Positions 1-7,962 of a stretch of DNA of 35,534 bases are shown here, piece after piece. Each line of letters begins with the position of its first letter. The first letter of the stretch is position 1. The translations under genes and the position numbers were made by a program. The DNA comes from an uncultured bacterium (GTDB lineage: Bacteria > Bacillota_I > Bacilli_A > RF39 > UBA660). The notes beneath the pieces are model-generated. The model worked only from the letters and a program-made list of their open reading frames with translations, searched no databases and was not told the DNA's origin. The stretch is from positions 1 to 35,534 of the forward strand of contig CAJMOW010000006.1 of NCBI GenBank assembly GCA_905215145.1, written 5' to 3'.

Positions 1-1
1 T

Positions 2-160
2 TACGTTTTAACTTTGGTTTTGGGTTTGATTATTAATGTTAAGGATATTTTGTTTAAGAAAAAACAATATGTTCCCTATGCAGTCCCATTCTGCTTAGGA
101 TATTGTTGTTTATTGATATTTAAGTTAATAGAAAGGAGCAATTTAGGTGTATATATATAA
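2..160 (+). CDS. Prepilin peptidase (TadV/CpaA-like), C-terminal end only
   Basis: An open frame runs from the window edge to a TAA at 158-160, so only the last 52 residues are seen. They form a hydrophobic helix, a basic stretch (KDILFKKKQYVPYAVPF) and a second hydrophobic helix. The basic turn followed by a VPYAVP-type segment and a final membrane helix is what the C-terminus of A24-family prepilin peptidases looks like (family knowledge). These membrane aspartyl proteases cleave and methylate type IV pilins, and this one would process the Tad pilins encoded at 11139-12496. The catalytic aspartates lie outside the window. The next gene starts inside its 3' end. The call rests on a short fragment and on the Tad context. 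Confidence 0.5.
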   Translation, partial: YVLTLVLGLIINVKDILFKKKQYVPYAVPFCLGYCCLLIFKLIERSNLGVYI

Positions 161-1931
161 AAAAGATTTAGATACTTCTGAACATATACGAGAACAATTT
201 AATCAGCTTTTTAAATCTGAATCACTTTGCAATCAAATGATTGGAACTTATATAGCTCGTAAAATTGAAGCAGGGGGATTTATTAGAGATGATGTTTTAG
301 ATTACGTTGTTTCCCATGATTTTGGTAATGATTACGCAGATTTGATTTATAAGTTTTTTGATTACTTAAAGGATCTTTCACCATATTGGTTAGAGATTTT
401 ATTAGATATTATTAAGAATAAAGAAGAGCAGGATGTTAGTAGCTTTTTAAGTGAAGTATATGGAGCTTTCGTAAGTGGAATTCCACTTGATAAAGTGAAA
501 CTCTGTTATGAAAATGCAGAAGATCCTCATGCTTTTGCTGTTGCGTTAGAAAATAACAGCTCTGATGGAGCTTATTCTAAGATGTTAGAATCATTATCAG
601 CTATTACTAATGTTATAGAGAAGATAGAATTTGACAGGAGTAATCAGACGGAAGAATTTGGATATATGAGTGATTCTATTACCGGATTAAAAGAACAGTT
701 AAAAGAAAAAGCGGATACTATTAAAAATAGGGATGAACAAATAGAGCATCTTAACGAATTGCTTAATAGTAAAGCTGATATTACCCAGGAGGAATTGAAC
801 AAAATCATAAAGTATAGAGATTTTTATGAAAGAAAGTACAATGCTGCAATGGATGAACTTGATAAAGTAAAGGATAAAAATTGTAAGTATGAACTTAAGA
901 TATTAGAGCTGGAAAAACGAATCAAGGAAATTCCTGAAAACACAGATAATATGGATTCTAAGGAGCAGCCAACAGTTAATAATGATTTTGTTGAAAAACT
1001 CAACTTAATAACTGAAAAAGTTTCAAAGCTTGATGAAATATTTACTGTCATAGGCAGTTTCCAAAGTAAATTTGATAATGTTCATAAAGAAATTAAGCTA
1101 CTTGATGATAGTAATTCTTCAATTCTTAATACTGAAATGACTAAGTTAACTAACAACTTTAATAATATTATTGATGATAAATTCGATAATATTAATTCTA
1201 ATATAGATAAGTCATTTAATGATAATAAGGAGAAGCTGGATAATATCAGTAAATTAATCAAAGAAAGATCTTATAATCCTGAAGATGAGTATAGATTTAT
1301 GGATAACATCACTCCTACTCCATCCACAGAAGATAATGAGGATAGTAATAATGAAACATCTGGTTTGGATTTGCCATTTGGTAATGATGAAACAGAATCA
1401 TCTGCGAATAATGGAGATGCAGGTGATTCAATAGATAAGTTAACTGATAATTCTGATAAACATTTATCAGATGATTCTATTAATACCGATAAGAATTTTG
1501 ATGTTGATGTTGAGGTGCCAGATATTCCAGATATGTATGATTCTGAGAAACTTAAGTCTGATAAGGAGACTATGGATGCTACAGATGAATTACAAACTGG
1601 TTTAACTGAATCTAAGGTTGTTGAATTCAACGAGGATAAAAAGAATTTCTTTAGTTCATTTATTAAAGAAAGGCATTTACGTAAATGTGAACAGGTCTTT
1701 AATAAAATTGATGATAACGCAAGAAAAAAGCAGATGATAATTGAATATTCTATGGATAATCATATTGACCGTTCAATTATTAAAGTTATTAAAGAGATTT
1801 TTGCTAATAATGATAAAGGAGATACTTCAATATCTCTTAATTTTATTTATCATATGCTCTTACATAAGGCAACTTTATCAGAGATGGAAGATTTACGTGA
1901 TTTTGGTACTGGTAACACTAAAGCCAGTTAG
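147..1931 (+). CDS. Coiled-coil protein of unknown function at the head of the transfer cluster
   Basis: 594 residues from a GTG start at 147, preceded by GAAAGGAG and overlapping the upstream peptidase frame by 14 bp. I do not recognise a named family. Residues 1-135 look like a compact helical domain; about 150-275 is a charged coiled coil; 280-375 is another heptad-like region; 380-500 is very acidic and low in complexity; 505-594 is a basic helical domain (FIKERHLRKCEQVF and following). No signal peptide or membrane helix is visible. Position immediately before the PcfB-like and coupling-protein genes suggests a cytoplasmic or membrane-associated accessory or scaffold factor of DNA transfer (inference). 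Confidence 0.6.
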   Translation: MYIYKKDLDTSEHIREQFNQLFKSESLCNQMIGTYIARKIEAGGFIRDDVLDYVVSHDFGNDYADLIYKFFDYLKDLSPYWLEILLDIIKNKEEQDVSSFLSEVYGAFVSGIPLDKVKLCYENAEDPHAFAVALENNSSDGAYSKMLESLSAITNVIEKIEFDRSNQTEEFGYMSDSITGLKEQLKEKADTIKNRDEQIEHLNELLNSKADITQEELNKIIKYRDFYERKYNAAMDELDKVKDKNCKYELKILELEKRIKEIPENTDNMDSKEQPTVNNDFVEKLNLITEKVSKLDEIFTVIGSFQSKFDNVHKEIKLLDDSNSSILNTEMTKLTNNFNNIIDDKFDNINSNIDKSFNDNKEKLDNISKLIKERSYNPEDEYRFMDNITPTPSTEDNEDSNNETSGLDLPFGNDETESSANNGDAGDSIDKLTDNSDKHLSDDSINTDKNFDVDVEVPDIPDMYDSEKLKSDKETMDATDELQTGLTESKVVEFNEDKKNFFSSFIKERHLRKCEQVFNKIDDNARKKQMIIEYSMDNHIDRSIIKVIKEIFANNDKGDTSISLNFIYHMLLHKATLSEMEDLRDFGTGNTKAS

Positions 1932-1945
1932 TTATGGAGGTATTT

Positions 1946-2233
1946 ATGTTAGAAGAAAGAGCTGCAAAGCTGGTTGATAATACATTCATTAATGAGTTTT
2001 TGGAAAAAGGTCTTAATAGTGATGAACAGTTTTATGGTGTTAAATATATGCTTTTTCATTCAGATGAATCTCCGGAAGAACTATTAACTGATATAAAATA
2101 TGCTCCTGTTTATATTGATGATAATCAGTCTTTAGGGAGTTGTTTTAATAAGCTGCTAGTAGATCTTATTTTAATGGACTACTCATTAAGAGATAATATA
2201 AATAATATAAAAAAATTGGAGGGCAGTATATGA
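1946..2233 (+). CDS. Small acidic hypothetical protein
   Basis: 95 residues if started at ATG 1946, chosen because GGAGG at 1936-1940 lies five bases upstream. An earlier ATG at 1934 sits on the ribosome binding site itself. The protein is soluble, helical and acidic, with a hydrophobic patch around FNKLLVDLILMDYSL. No family is recognised. Its TGA overlaps the ATG of the following PcfB-like gene in the sequence ATGA, so the two are translationally coupled and probably act together. Confidence 0.6.
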   Translation: MLEERAAKLVDNTFINEFLEKGLNSDEQFYGVKYMLFHSDESPEELLTDIKYAPVYIDDNQSLGSCFNKLLVDLILMDYSLRDNINNIKKLEGSI

Positions 2234-3219
2234 ATGGCGTAAATGAAGAATTCCAGGCGGTTCAAGTGACTTTTGAGGGTATCAAATTAGGTGCTGAATT
2301 GTCAGCAAAAGCCCTTAGAACACTAAGAAATTTATTATTAGCTATTGGTTCTAATTCGTTTAAATTGGGTAATTATGTAAAAGATAAGAAACTTTCAAAT
2401 GCAAAAGGTCAGGTTGATTCAAAAAAAATATTTAAAATGACAAAAAATGTAGCTTTTTTGAAGTTGGAAGATGAAAAGCTGGATTTGTTTTTTAAAGAAT
2501 GTGAAAAATATCATGTTCCGGCTGCTCTTATGGATAAATATGTTCATCAGGGGCAGGGACATTCATACATTATGTATCCTTGTGATTTATCCCCTTCAGT
2601 TGCTCAGATTATGGAAGTTATAAAAAACTATGAAATGACAGAATGTAAGAAAAAGGGAACTGAATTCAACGAAGCTGATTTTGATTCAAAGAATGGTCCT
2701 GTTTCTATGAGCGAATTAGCAAAAGATATAGGAGCGGATCGTTCTGATTTTATTGAGAAAAATGAGGACAAAATTGATTCAAGTCTCCTTGAATCCGCAA
2801 AAATGTGGAAGAACAAAGAAACAGAATTAGATGAAAAAAAAAGTGAATTAGAAAAAGGAATTACTTCTAATAATTTTAAGAGAAAAAGTGAAAATGATTC
2901 TTATGACTTATTCACATTTAGAAAGGAAGATGTTCTTTCTGGAGCTGATATTAAACATCAGAATATAAAAGTATCAGATGATTTTTCAATAGAATTGCCT
3001 AAAAATCTTAACAGAAGAGTTAATGCTGATGGCAGCATTTCGGTACTTATTAAAAAGGACAAAGATTTTGCAGTTATATCCAACAAAGATAAGTCTCGTA
3101 AAGTTATAAAAGGACTTGACATTAAATCTTATACTGGTGTATTTGGCATTAATTCTGAAAAGGGTAAGAAAGAGAAGAATATAGATAAGAATATCAACAC
3201 TAAGTCAAAAGCTATTTAG
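2230..3219 (+). CDS. PcfB-like (DUF3801-type) accessory protein of the coupling protein
   Basis: 329 residues. The N-terminal half (about 25-140) has the layout of the PcfB/DUF3801 family: an amphipathic start, a helix, then an alpha/beta unit (AFLKLEDEKLDLFFKECEKY, VPAALMDKY, GHSYIMYPCDLSPSVAQIMEVI). The rest is charged and basic, with a lysine-rich end. In pCF10, PcfB is a cytoplasmic accessory factor that works with the VirD4-type ATPase PcfC in presenting the relaxosome; in Tn1549-like elements the PcfB-like gene likewise precedes the VirD4 gene. Here it is two genes upstream of the coupling ATPase. The start overlaps the previous stop and has GGAGGG upstream. The C-terminal extension beyond the DUF3801 region is unassigned. 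Confidence 0.7.
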   Translation: MNGVNEEFQAVQVTFEGIKLGAELSAKALRTLRNLLLAIGSNSFKLGNYVKDKKLSNAKGQVDSKKIFKMTKNVAFLKLEDEKLDLFFKECEKYHVPAALMDKYVHQGQGHSYIMYPCDLSPSVAQIMEVIKNYEMTECKKKGTEFNEADFDSKNGPVSMSELAKDIGADRSDFIEKNEDKIDSSLLESAKMWKNKETELDEKKSELEKGITSNNFKRKSENDSYDLFTFRKEDVLSGADIKHQNIKVSDDFSIELPKNLNRRVNADGSISVLIKKDKDFAVISNKDKSRKVIKGLDIKSYTGVFGINSEKGKKEKNIDKNINTKSKAI

Positions 3220-3234
3220 AAAGGAAATAATGTT

Positions 3235-3681
3235 ATGAGTAAAAACGATGACTCTTTTTTTAATATTAATATTCCTATGGCTCTGATATTTTTGATACTT
3301 CCAATTGCTGCTGGGTACTACCTGGCAGCTTTATTTTCAGTAAATGAGCCTAACGATATTTATACAGTAATAGAAAGATGCAAGATTATAATTGACAAGC
3401 CATTAGATTGGTATTTCAATTTATTAACTATTCCTGTGATTTTGTTTATGATTCTTTTATATGCAATGACTGTATTAGTTATTGCTTGTATGCATAAACA
3501 GACTAGATATGGAGAAGAACAGGGTTCTTCACATCTTATATCTCCATATAGAGTTAGCAAGATATTAGCAGATCATAACAATAGTATTGATGATCCTAAG
3601 AATATTGTTGTCTATAAAGCTAAAAAGCCTAACTTATTCCAGAAAACATACTATAAGTGGAAATATAGAAAAGCGGATTAG
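3235..3681 (+). CDS. Separate membrane-anchor subunit of the VirD4-type coupling protein
   Basis: 148 residues with two hydrophobic helices (about 14-36 and 62-85) separated by a short polar segment, followed by a cytoplasmic basic tail containing YGEEQGSSHLISPYRVSKIL. In VirD4 proteins of the CD1115/Tn1549 type the same arrangement, two membrane helices then a GSARxGTxxE-like linker, forms the N-terminus of one long protein. Here it ends at 3681 and the ATPase begins at 3696 with its own GAGGAGG site. This looks like natural gene fission, comparable to the two-protein coupling system proposed for pIP501. The protein would anchor the ATPase to the inner face of the membrane (inference). Confidence 0.65.
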   Translation: MSKNDDSFFNINIPMALIFLILPIAAGYYLAALFSVNEPNDIYTVIERCKIIIDKPLDWYFNLLTIPVILFMILLYAMTVLVIACMHKQTRYGEEQGSSHLISPYRVSKILADHNNSIDDPKNIVVYKAKKPNLFQKTYYKWKYRKAD

Positions 3682-3695
3682 AGGAGGTATTAAGA

Positions 3696-3920
3696 ATGAA
3701 ACCACAAATTGTTAATACAAGAAATCGTATGTTAAGTCAGAATATCTATATGACTTTAGATACAAAAAAGACAGATAGAAATAATAATATTCTTATCGCT
3801 GGTGGTTCTGGTTGTGGTAAATCATTTAAATTTGCTAAACCTAACATTTTACAAATGTTTGGCTCTTATATAATTACAGATCCTAAAGGAGAATCGGGAT
3901 ACTGCCGGATTCTTACATGA
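3696..3920 (+). CDS. VirD4-type coupling ATPase, N-terminal part (frameshifted)
   Basis: 74 residues from ATG 3696, preceded by a strong GAGGAGG. It contains the family's entry segment (LSQNIYMTL), Walker A GGSGCGKS at residues 36-43, then the FAKPN and ITDPKGE motifs (to about residue 66) that in VirD4 homologues run on into the body of the ATPase. The frame ends in TGA at 3918. The expected continuation (RDTAGFLHENGYNVKVLN) is readable at once in another frame from about 3898 and leads into the downstream frame. Two or five bases appear to be missing just after the DPKGE codons; five would restore the family spacing. This is a broken gene or an assembly error, not a separate small protein. 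Confidence 0.85.
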   Translation: MKPQIVNTRNRMLSQNIYMTLDTKKTDRNNNILIAGGSGCGKSFKFAKPNILQMFGSYIITDPKGESGYCRILT

Positions 3921-3942
3921 AAATGGGTATAATGTTAAGGTT

Positions 3943-5628
3943 TTGAACTTGATTCAGTTTGCCAAAAGTTCCAGATACAATCCATTTAAATATATAAGAA
4001 ATGATACAGATGTTATTAAGCTCATAGGACAGCTCATTTCAAATACAACACCTAAAGGTGCTTCGGCTGGAGATCCATTCTGGGAAAAAGCTGAGGGACT
4101 TTTCTTGCAATCGTTATTTCAGTATGTATGGAGGGAAGGCGTTGAAGATGATGATGGAGTGGTGCAACACAATATAGGAGCAGTACTTCAGTTATTACAA
4201 GAAGCAGAATTCAAAGAAGATGCCAGGGGCATGAAACTTGATTCTATACTTGATAAGAGAATGAGTGCATTAGAAAAAAGAGATAAAAAACATCCTGCCG
4301 TTATTCAGTATAACAAGGTTATGAGAGGTGCTGCTGATACGGTTCGTTCAATTATAATTTCTGCTAATTCAAGATTAGCACCTATCCAATCCCCTGAAAT
4401 AATCGAGCTTTTATCAGAAGATGAATTTGATATACCTTCAATTGGAACACAAAAGACAGTTGTCTATTGTATCATTCCTGATTCTGATAAAACTTACAAT
4501 TTTTTAGTTGGATTATTTTATTCGCAGACTTTTAATCAGTTATATTATACAGCTGATTTTGTTTATGATGGTCCGCTACCAATTCACGTAACATTCCTGT
4601 TGGACGAGTTTGCCAACGTTGCGTTACCTGATGATTTCTGTTCTTTATTATCTACTATGCGTTCACGTAATATTAGTTCTATTATCATTATTCAGAATTT
4701 TGGACAGCTTAATGCATTGTTTAAAGATAATAAAGATAATATTGAAGGTAACTGCGATACATTTATTTTTTTGGGTGGTAATGAAAGCTCTACTCATGAA
4801 AAAGTAAGTAAATCAGTTGGTAAACAAACAATTTACAAAAAATCCACTTCTATCTCAAGAGGCAAAAATGGTTCCTCAAGTTCATCTGAAGATGTACTTG
4901 GACGTGAAATTATGATGCCGGATGAAGTAAGAAAATTAAGAAGAGACGAATGCATTGTTCTGATAAATGGTTTTGATGCTGTTAAGGATAAAAAGATAAG
5001 AACTTGGGAGCATCCACTTTATAATCAAATGGTTAAAGCAAGTAAGAGATATGCATTTGATGCAAGAATTGATAGAGCTATGCGAAAAAAGGCAGCAATA
5101 GTAGATAAGGATGGCTCTGTTAACTTTTTGGATAATAGCTTTTTAGAACATCTTATCGCTATGGATAATCAGGCAGTGAAAGAATATGAAACTGAAAAAT
5201 ATGTAGCAGATATATCTGGTGAAGAAGAACCAGAAAAGCTTAGACAGAATGTAATTCAGATTGAATTTAGTCAGTTGATGGCTATGGATTTAGATAGTTT
5301 TTCTGATTCAGAAGATGAATTCAAGCAGGAGTTTATTGATTATGTTAATAAAGATCAGGTTGCTAAAAATGATGAAGTAGAAGCAAATAATCAAGAACAG
5401 TTAAAAGAAAAGTATCATAGAGAAAATATTAACATTAAGGAGGAACTTAAAACTCCTGAACAGGGTAAAGTATATATGCTTCTTAAAAAAGAAGGTTTTA
5501 CTGCTGAACAGATAAGATTAATATTGCCACTTGCTGAAACATATTCAGAGGATAAGATTATTAGTTATTTTTCGAGTGATATGTCAAATGAAGATATAGA
5601 AGATTGTGTTAACTTACTTCAATTATAA
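3943..5628 (+). CDS. VirD4-type coupling ATPase, main part (frameshifted)
   Basis: 561 residues as an open frame; the TTG at 3943 is merely the first possible start and has no ribosome binding site, so the real protein begins at 3696. It shows the VirD4/CD1115 features: NLIQFAKSSRYNPFKYI, the SGDPFW-like segment (AGDPFWEKAEGLF), the Walker B LLDEFANV, the TMRSRNISSIIIIQN sensor region and the GNCDTFIFLGG motif. The hexameric ATPase recruits the relaxosome and protein substrates to the T4SS channel. A C-terminal extension of about 150 residues (acidic, then a helical EQGKVYMLLKKEGFTAEQI region) goes beyond the ATPase core and may be a substrate-recognition domain. The membrane helices are encoded separately at 3235-3681. 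Confidence 0.9.
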   Translation: MNLIQFAKSSRYNPFKYIRNDTDVIKLIGQLISNTTPKGASAGDPFWEKAEGLFLQSLFQYVWREGVEDDDGVVQHNIGAVLQLLQEAEFKEDARGMKLDSILDKRMSALEKRDKKHPAVIQYNKVMRGAADTVRSIIISANSRLAPIQSPEIIELLSEDEFDIPSIGTQKTVVYCIIPDSDKTYNFLVGLFYSQTFNQLYYTADFVYDGPLPIHVTFLLDEFANVALPDDFCSLLSTMRSRNISSIIIIQNFGQLNALFKDNKDNIEGNCDTFIFLGGNESSTHEKVSKSVGKQTIYKKSTSISRGKNGSSSSSEDVLGREIMMPDEVRKLRRDECIVLINGFDAVKDKKIRTWEHPLYNQMVKASKRYAFDARIDRAMRKKAAIVDKDGSVNFLDNSFLEHLIAMDNQAVKEYETEKYVADISGEEEPEKLRQNVIQIEFSQLMAMDLDSFSDSEDEFKQEFIDYVNKDQVAKNDEVEANNQEQLKEKYHRENINIKEELKTPEQGKVYMLLKKEGFTAEQIRLILPLAETYSEDKIISYFSSDMSNEDIEDCVNLLQL

Positions 5629-5665
5629 TGGCAATATTGCCAAAAAAAAATAAAAATACTGTAAT
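5629..5665 (+). promoter_or_regulatory. Palindrome TGGCAATATTGCCA with possible promoter before the Maff2/TrbL genes
   Basis: A perfect 14-bp palindrome (5629-5642) begins directly after the coupling-protein stop. Its right half contains TTGCCA (5637-5642), which with a 17-bp spacer faces TGTAAT at 5660-5665, a plausible sigma-70-type promoter overlapped by the palindrome. That would be a repressible start for 5735-7009. The palindrome has no loop and is followed by A rather than T residues, so it is not a terminator. Unique in the window as far as I can see. Confidence 0.35.
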
Positions 5666-5734
5666 GACTGTCAAGGAATCTTACAGAAAATGTATTATGA
5701 TTTTAATATCATTAAAGAAAGGAGACTTAAATAG

Positions 5735-6058
5735 ATGAAGTCTAATAAATTTATTGATTTAAAAAACACTTTGCCAGTAATAGCAGGAGTTGCTTCTTAT
5801 GCTTTAACTAATACAAATATTGCTCTTGCTGCAAGTACAGGTGTTCCAGAAGTAGATCAGGGATTAAATGTAGTAAAAGGTATTGCAATAGGTGTTTGCT
5901 CAATCATTGGAACTGTCGGTCTTGTTAAAGGCGGTATAACTTTTTCTTCTGGTATATCACAGCGTGATCAGTCAGGTATTGTCACTGGTGGTTTGGAATT
6001 CGCTGGTGGTTTGATAATGGCAGCTATTGCTACTGTTATTGGTTTAATGGGATTTTAA
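5735..6058 (+). CDS. Maff2/VirB2-like small membrane protein
   Basis: 107 residues, AAAGGAGAC upstream. A hydrophobic start ending in ALTNTNIALAAS looks like a cleavable signal sequence (cut after about residue 33). Two hydrophobic glycine-rich helices follow (about 47-70 and 85-107) around the loop SSGISQRDQSG. This size and topology match Maff2-family proteins of Tn1549-like elements and, more loosely, VirB2/TrbC pilins; both sit just upstream of the TrbL/VirB6-type gene, as here. It probably forms a T4SS membrane or pilus subunit. The clear signal sequence is longer than in typical Maff2 proteins, which favours a VirB2-like role. Confidence 0.65.
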   Translation: MKSNKFIDLKNTLPVIAGVASYALTNTNIALAASTGVPEVDQGLNVVKGIAIGVCSIIGTVGLVKGGITFSSGISQRDQSGIVTGGLEFAGGLIMAAIATVIGLMGF

Positions 6059-6070
6059 GGAGTTGATATT

Positions 6071-7009
6071 ATGGGCAAAATTATTGCTGATATATTAGCT
6101 GCAATAGGTAATTTTCTTAATGATTTCATTGGTGCTACATTAGGAAAGCTTATTTTTGTACCTATGATTAAATCTATGCTTGGAGATGGACCTGGTGATC
6201 CAGGGTTTGTTAATTCATTATATAATTCAATGATGATAAAGGCTAACGGTTTTTTACAGGTGTCACCAGATGAATGGGCAAGTGGACTTGGGTGGCAATT
6301 TATTAATTCTATTCAAGCGGCGTTTATTTCTGTTGGTGCAGCTTTTGTGTTAGTTTTTTGGCTAATTGGACTGTGTACTGATAGCTTAGATATTAGAAGC
6401 AATCTTCGACTTGAAGTTGTTCTTAAACAGTTAACTAAACTTGTTGTTGCTGAATTTTTAGTAGTTAATAGTATTGAACTTATAAGTGCATTTTTTAAGT
6501 TACCACAAGCATTATGCAGAATCATGATTGGAAATGCACAGTTTAATATCAATACATCTGATTCGGTATATAGATGTTTGGAAAACCCATCGTTTTCTGA
6601 TGCGACAATACTTTGGCTTTTTAGCCTTGTTTTGATGGTATTAACTGCAATTTCGGGTGGCTCAATTATATATTTAGCAATTATAAGAATATTTAAGGTA
6701 CTTATGATTATTCCGTTTGCTGCTATAGCAACAAGTACAGTAGCAAGTTCTCATGGAATATCATCAACTACTATTTCTTATTATAAGTATGCATTTGCAA
6801 CTATATTAGAATCAGCAACTATGTTAATAGCAGTTAACTTATCAGGATATTTGATTACTAATAATAGTGATTTGTTAACAACTTTGATAAATGGTAGTGA
6901 TTTTAATGAAGCTTTATCGTGGATGATAGGAACTATGATGCTTCTTGCTTGTACTATGGGTGCAGTTAAAGAAGCAGGACAGATTACGCATCGAGTTTTA
7001 GGTGCCTAG
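6071..7009 (+). CDS. TrbL/VirB6-like T4SS channel protein (CD1112-type)
   Basis: 312 residues with about six or seven hydrophobic helices (roughly 85-108, 112-138, 178-200, 204-228, 245-262, 280-300) and the N-terminal ILAAIGNFLNDFIGATLGKL amphipathic stretch. Length, topology and position after the Maff2-like gene are those of the TrbL/VirB6 proteins (CD1112 family) of Gram-positive conjugative transposons. These polytopic proteins form part of the inner-membrane translocation channel. It starts 12 bp after the Maff2-like stop (AAGGAGTTGATATT before the ATG), so both are one transcription unit. No defect seen. Confidence 0.75.
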   Translation: MGKIIADILAAIGNFLNDFIGATLGKLIFVPMIKSMLGDGPGDPGFVNSLYNSMMIKANGFLQVSPDEWASGLGWQFINSIQAAFISVGAAFVLVFWLIGLCTDSLDIRSNLRLEVVLKQLTKLVVAEFLVVNSIELISAFFKLPQALCRIMIGNAQFNINTSDSVYRCLENPSFSDATILWLFSLVLMVLTAISGGSIIYLAIIRIFKVLMIIPFAAIATSTVASSHGISSTTISYYKYAFATILESATMLIAVNLSGYLITNNSDLLTTLINGSDFNEALSWMIGTMMLLACTMGAVKEAGQITHRVLGA

Positions 7010-7028
7010 TTGTGTCGTAAAATAAGGA

Positions 7029-7047
7029 CTGTGTCATAATGACACAG
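7029..7047. promoter_or_regulatory. 19-bp perfect palindrome, copy 1 (putative operator)
   Basis: CTGTGTCATAATGACACAG, perfectly self-complementary around a central A, lies 20 bp before the ATG of the SSB-like gene. An identical copy is at 22475-22493 before the polyvalent-protein operon. The shared centre CATAAT could serve as a -10 element, although the -35 positions are weak at both sites. Identity extends through the central bases that would be the loop of an RNA hairpin, which points to a dimeric DNA-binding protein rather than RNA structure. No regulator gene is recognised in the window. Confidence 0.6.
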
Positions 7048-7067
7048 ACCAGGAAAGGGAAAATAAA

Positions 7068-7502
7068 ATGTGTATAGTTAAAGGATATGTCGTCAATCAA
7101 CCAGAACTTTCATTCTTAACATCAACATATCCTTATGATAAAATCTGTAGGTTTTTCGTTGTTAAAAATGCTGATAATCAGTATATAGCAGATATATATC
7201 CTATTGTTTGTTTTGGAAAACTGGCATCAGATGTTGTGAATACAATTAAACCTAATACTTTTATTAAAGTTAATGGACTTTTAAAAGATTTTAATTATAA
7301 GGATTATAATCTTACACCTCACAGAACGAAAGTCTTTGTAGCTGATAGTATAGACAGAATTGATAAAGAAGAAATAGATTATACTTTATATGAAAAAGCA
7401 TATGATGAGCTAATAAGAAACAATATAAATATTATTGATCTAGCTGAATTTGATAGGCTGGAAAGAACAATTAATAGCAAAAAGGAAGTGATACAATGCT
7501 GA
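7068..7502 (+). CDS. SSB-like OB-fold single-stranded DNA-binding protein
   Basis: 144 residues; ATG 7068 follows AGGAAAGGG. Residues 1-105 trace the OB fold of bacterial SSB: VKGYVVNQPEL (strand 1 with the PEL turn), ICRFFVVKNADN, IYPIVCFGKLASDVVNTIKPNTFIKVNGLLKDF (the INCVAFGKTAE / KGSLVAVEGRL region of SSB), and TKVFVADSIDRI. The acidic DDDIPF-type SSB tail is absent; a helical tail replaces it. Plasmid SSBs coat transferred strands during conjugation. Being first in the operon with PrgI and the Tad genes, it probably serves DNA transfer. It overlaps the next gene by 7 bp. Confidence 0.65.
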   Translation: MCIVKGYVVNQPELSFLTSTYPYDKICRFFVVKNADNQYIADIYPIVCFGKLASDVVNTIKPNTFIKVNGLLKDFNYKDYNLTPHRTKVFVADSIDRIDKEEIDYTLYEKAYDELIRNNINIIDLAEFDRLERTINSKKEVIQC

Positions 7503-7948
7503 GTGTTAAAACTAATAGGAGTATAGAAGATTTTAAGTCTGATGTTGTTGGAGGTTTCAATTTAATAGAAACTGTTACAATTGTTGGTTGTGTTATTGTA
7601 TATGCAATAATTATGATGATTTTAATATTGTATAGTCCTATTCCAAAAATATTGTGTGCATATGTACCTTTTCCTTTAATTGTATATCCTATTGCAAAAA
7701 CTTTTTTTAAGAAAAATGGAATGGGCATAAAGGAATTCAGAGCCAAAACAAAAGCTTTTAAAAGCGGAGAAATTCTACCTTATAAATCCACAGAAAATCC
7801 AGATAATTATCTTAATATTGCAAAAGAATCAAATAGTGAGGATTCTTTTGATAAGACATTGCGTAAAATTAAAATAATAGCTGCTATAGGTATACTGGTA
7901 TTAATAGCTGCGATTATTTTAGTGGTTGTTTTAAAATTTGTTCTATAA
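7496..7948 (+). CDS. PrgI-family T4SS membrane protein (VirB3-like)
   Basis: 150 residues. The opening (TNRSIEDFKSDVVGGFNLIETV) followed by two adjacent helices (about 24-45 and 50-67), then KKNGMGIKEFRAKTKAF and LPYK matches the PrgI family pattern (NLT.RQ, paired helices, HGQPLE..., RPY). PrgI/VirB3 proteins are small inner-membrane partners of the VirB4 ATPase. An extra C-terminal membrane helix (about 128-149) is not typical. In Tn1549-like elements PrgI is followed at once by VirB4; here a TadA ATPase follows instead and no VirB4 is in the window. The start overlaps the preceding stop. Confidence 0.65.
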   Translation: MLSVKTNRSIEDFKSDVVGGFNLIETVTIVGCVIVYAIIMMILILYSPIPKILCAYVPFPLIVYPIAKTFFKKNGMGIKEFRAKTKAFKSGEILPYKSTENPDNYLNIAKESNSEDSFDKTLRKIKIIAAIGILVLIAAIILVVVLKFVL

Positions 7949-7962
7949 AGGGGTGATTAAAA

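Noticed and set aside
1741..1977. 78-residue plus-strand frame across the end of the 147 gene
   Set aside because: Overlaps two supported genes in another frame and lacks a ribosome binding site.
5629..5650. Rho-independent terminator after the coupling protein
   Set aside because: The palindrome has no loop and is followed by A residues, not T, in the reading direction.
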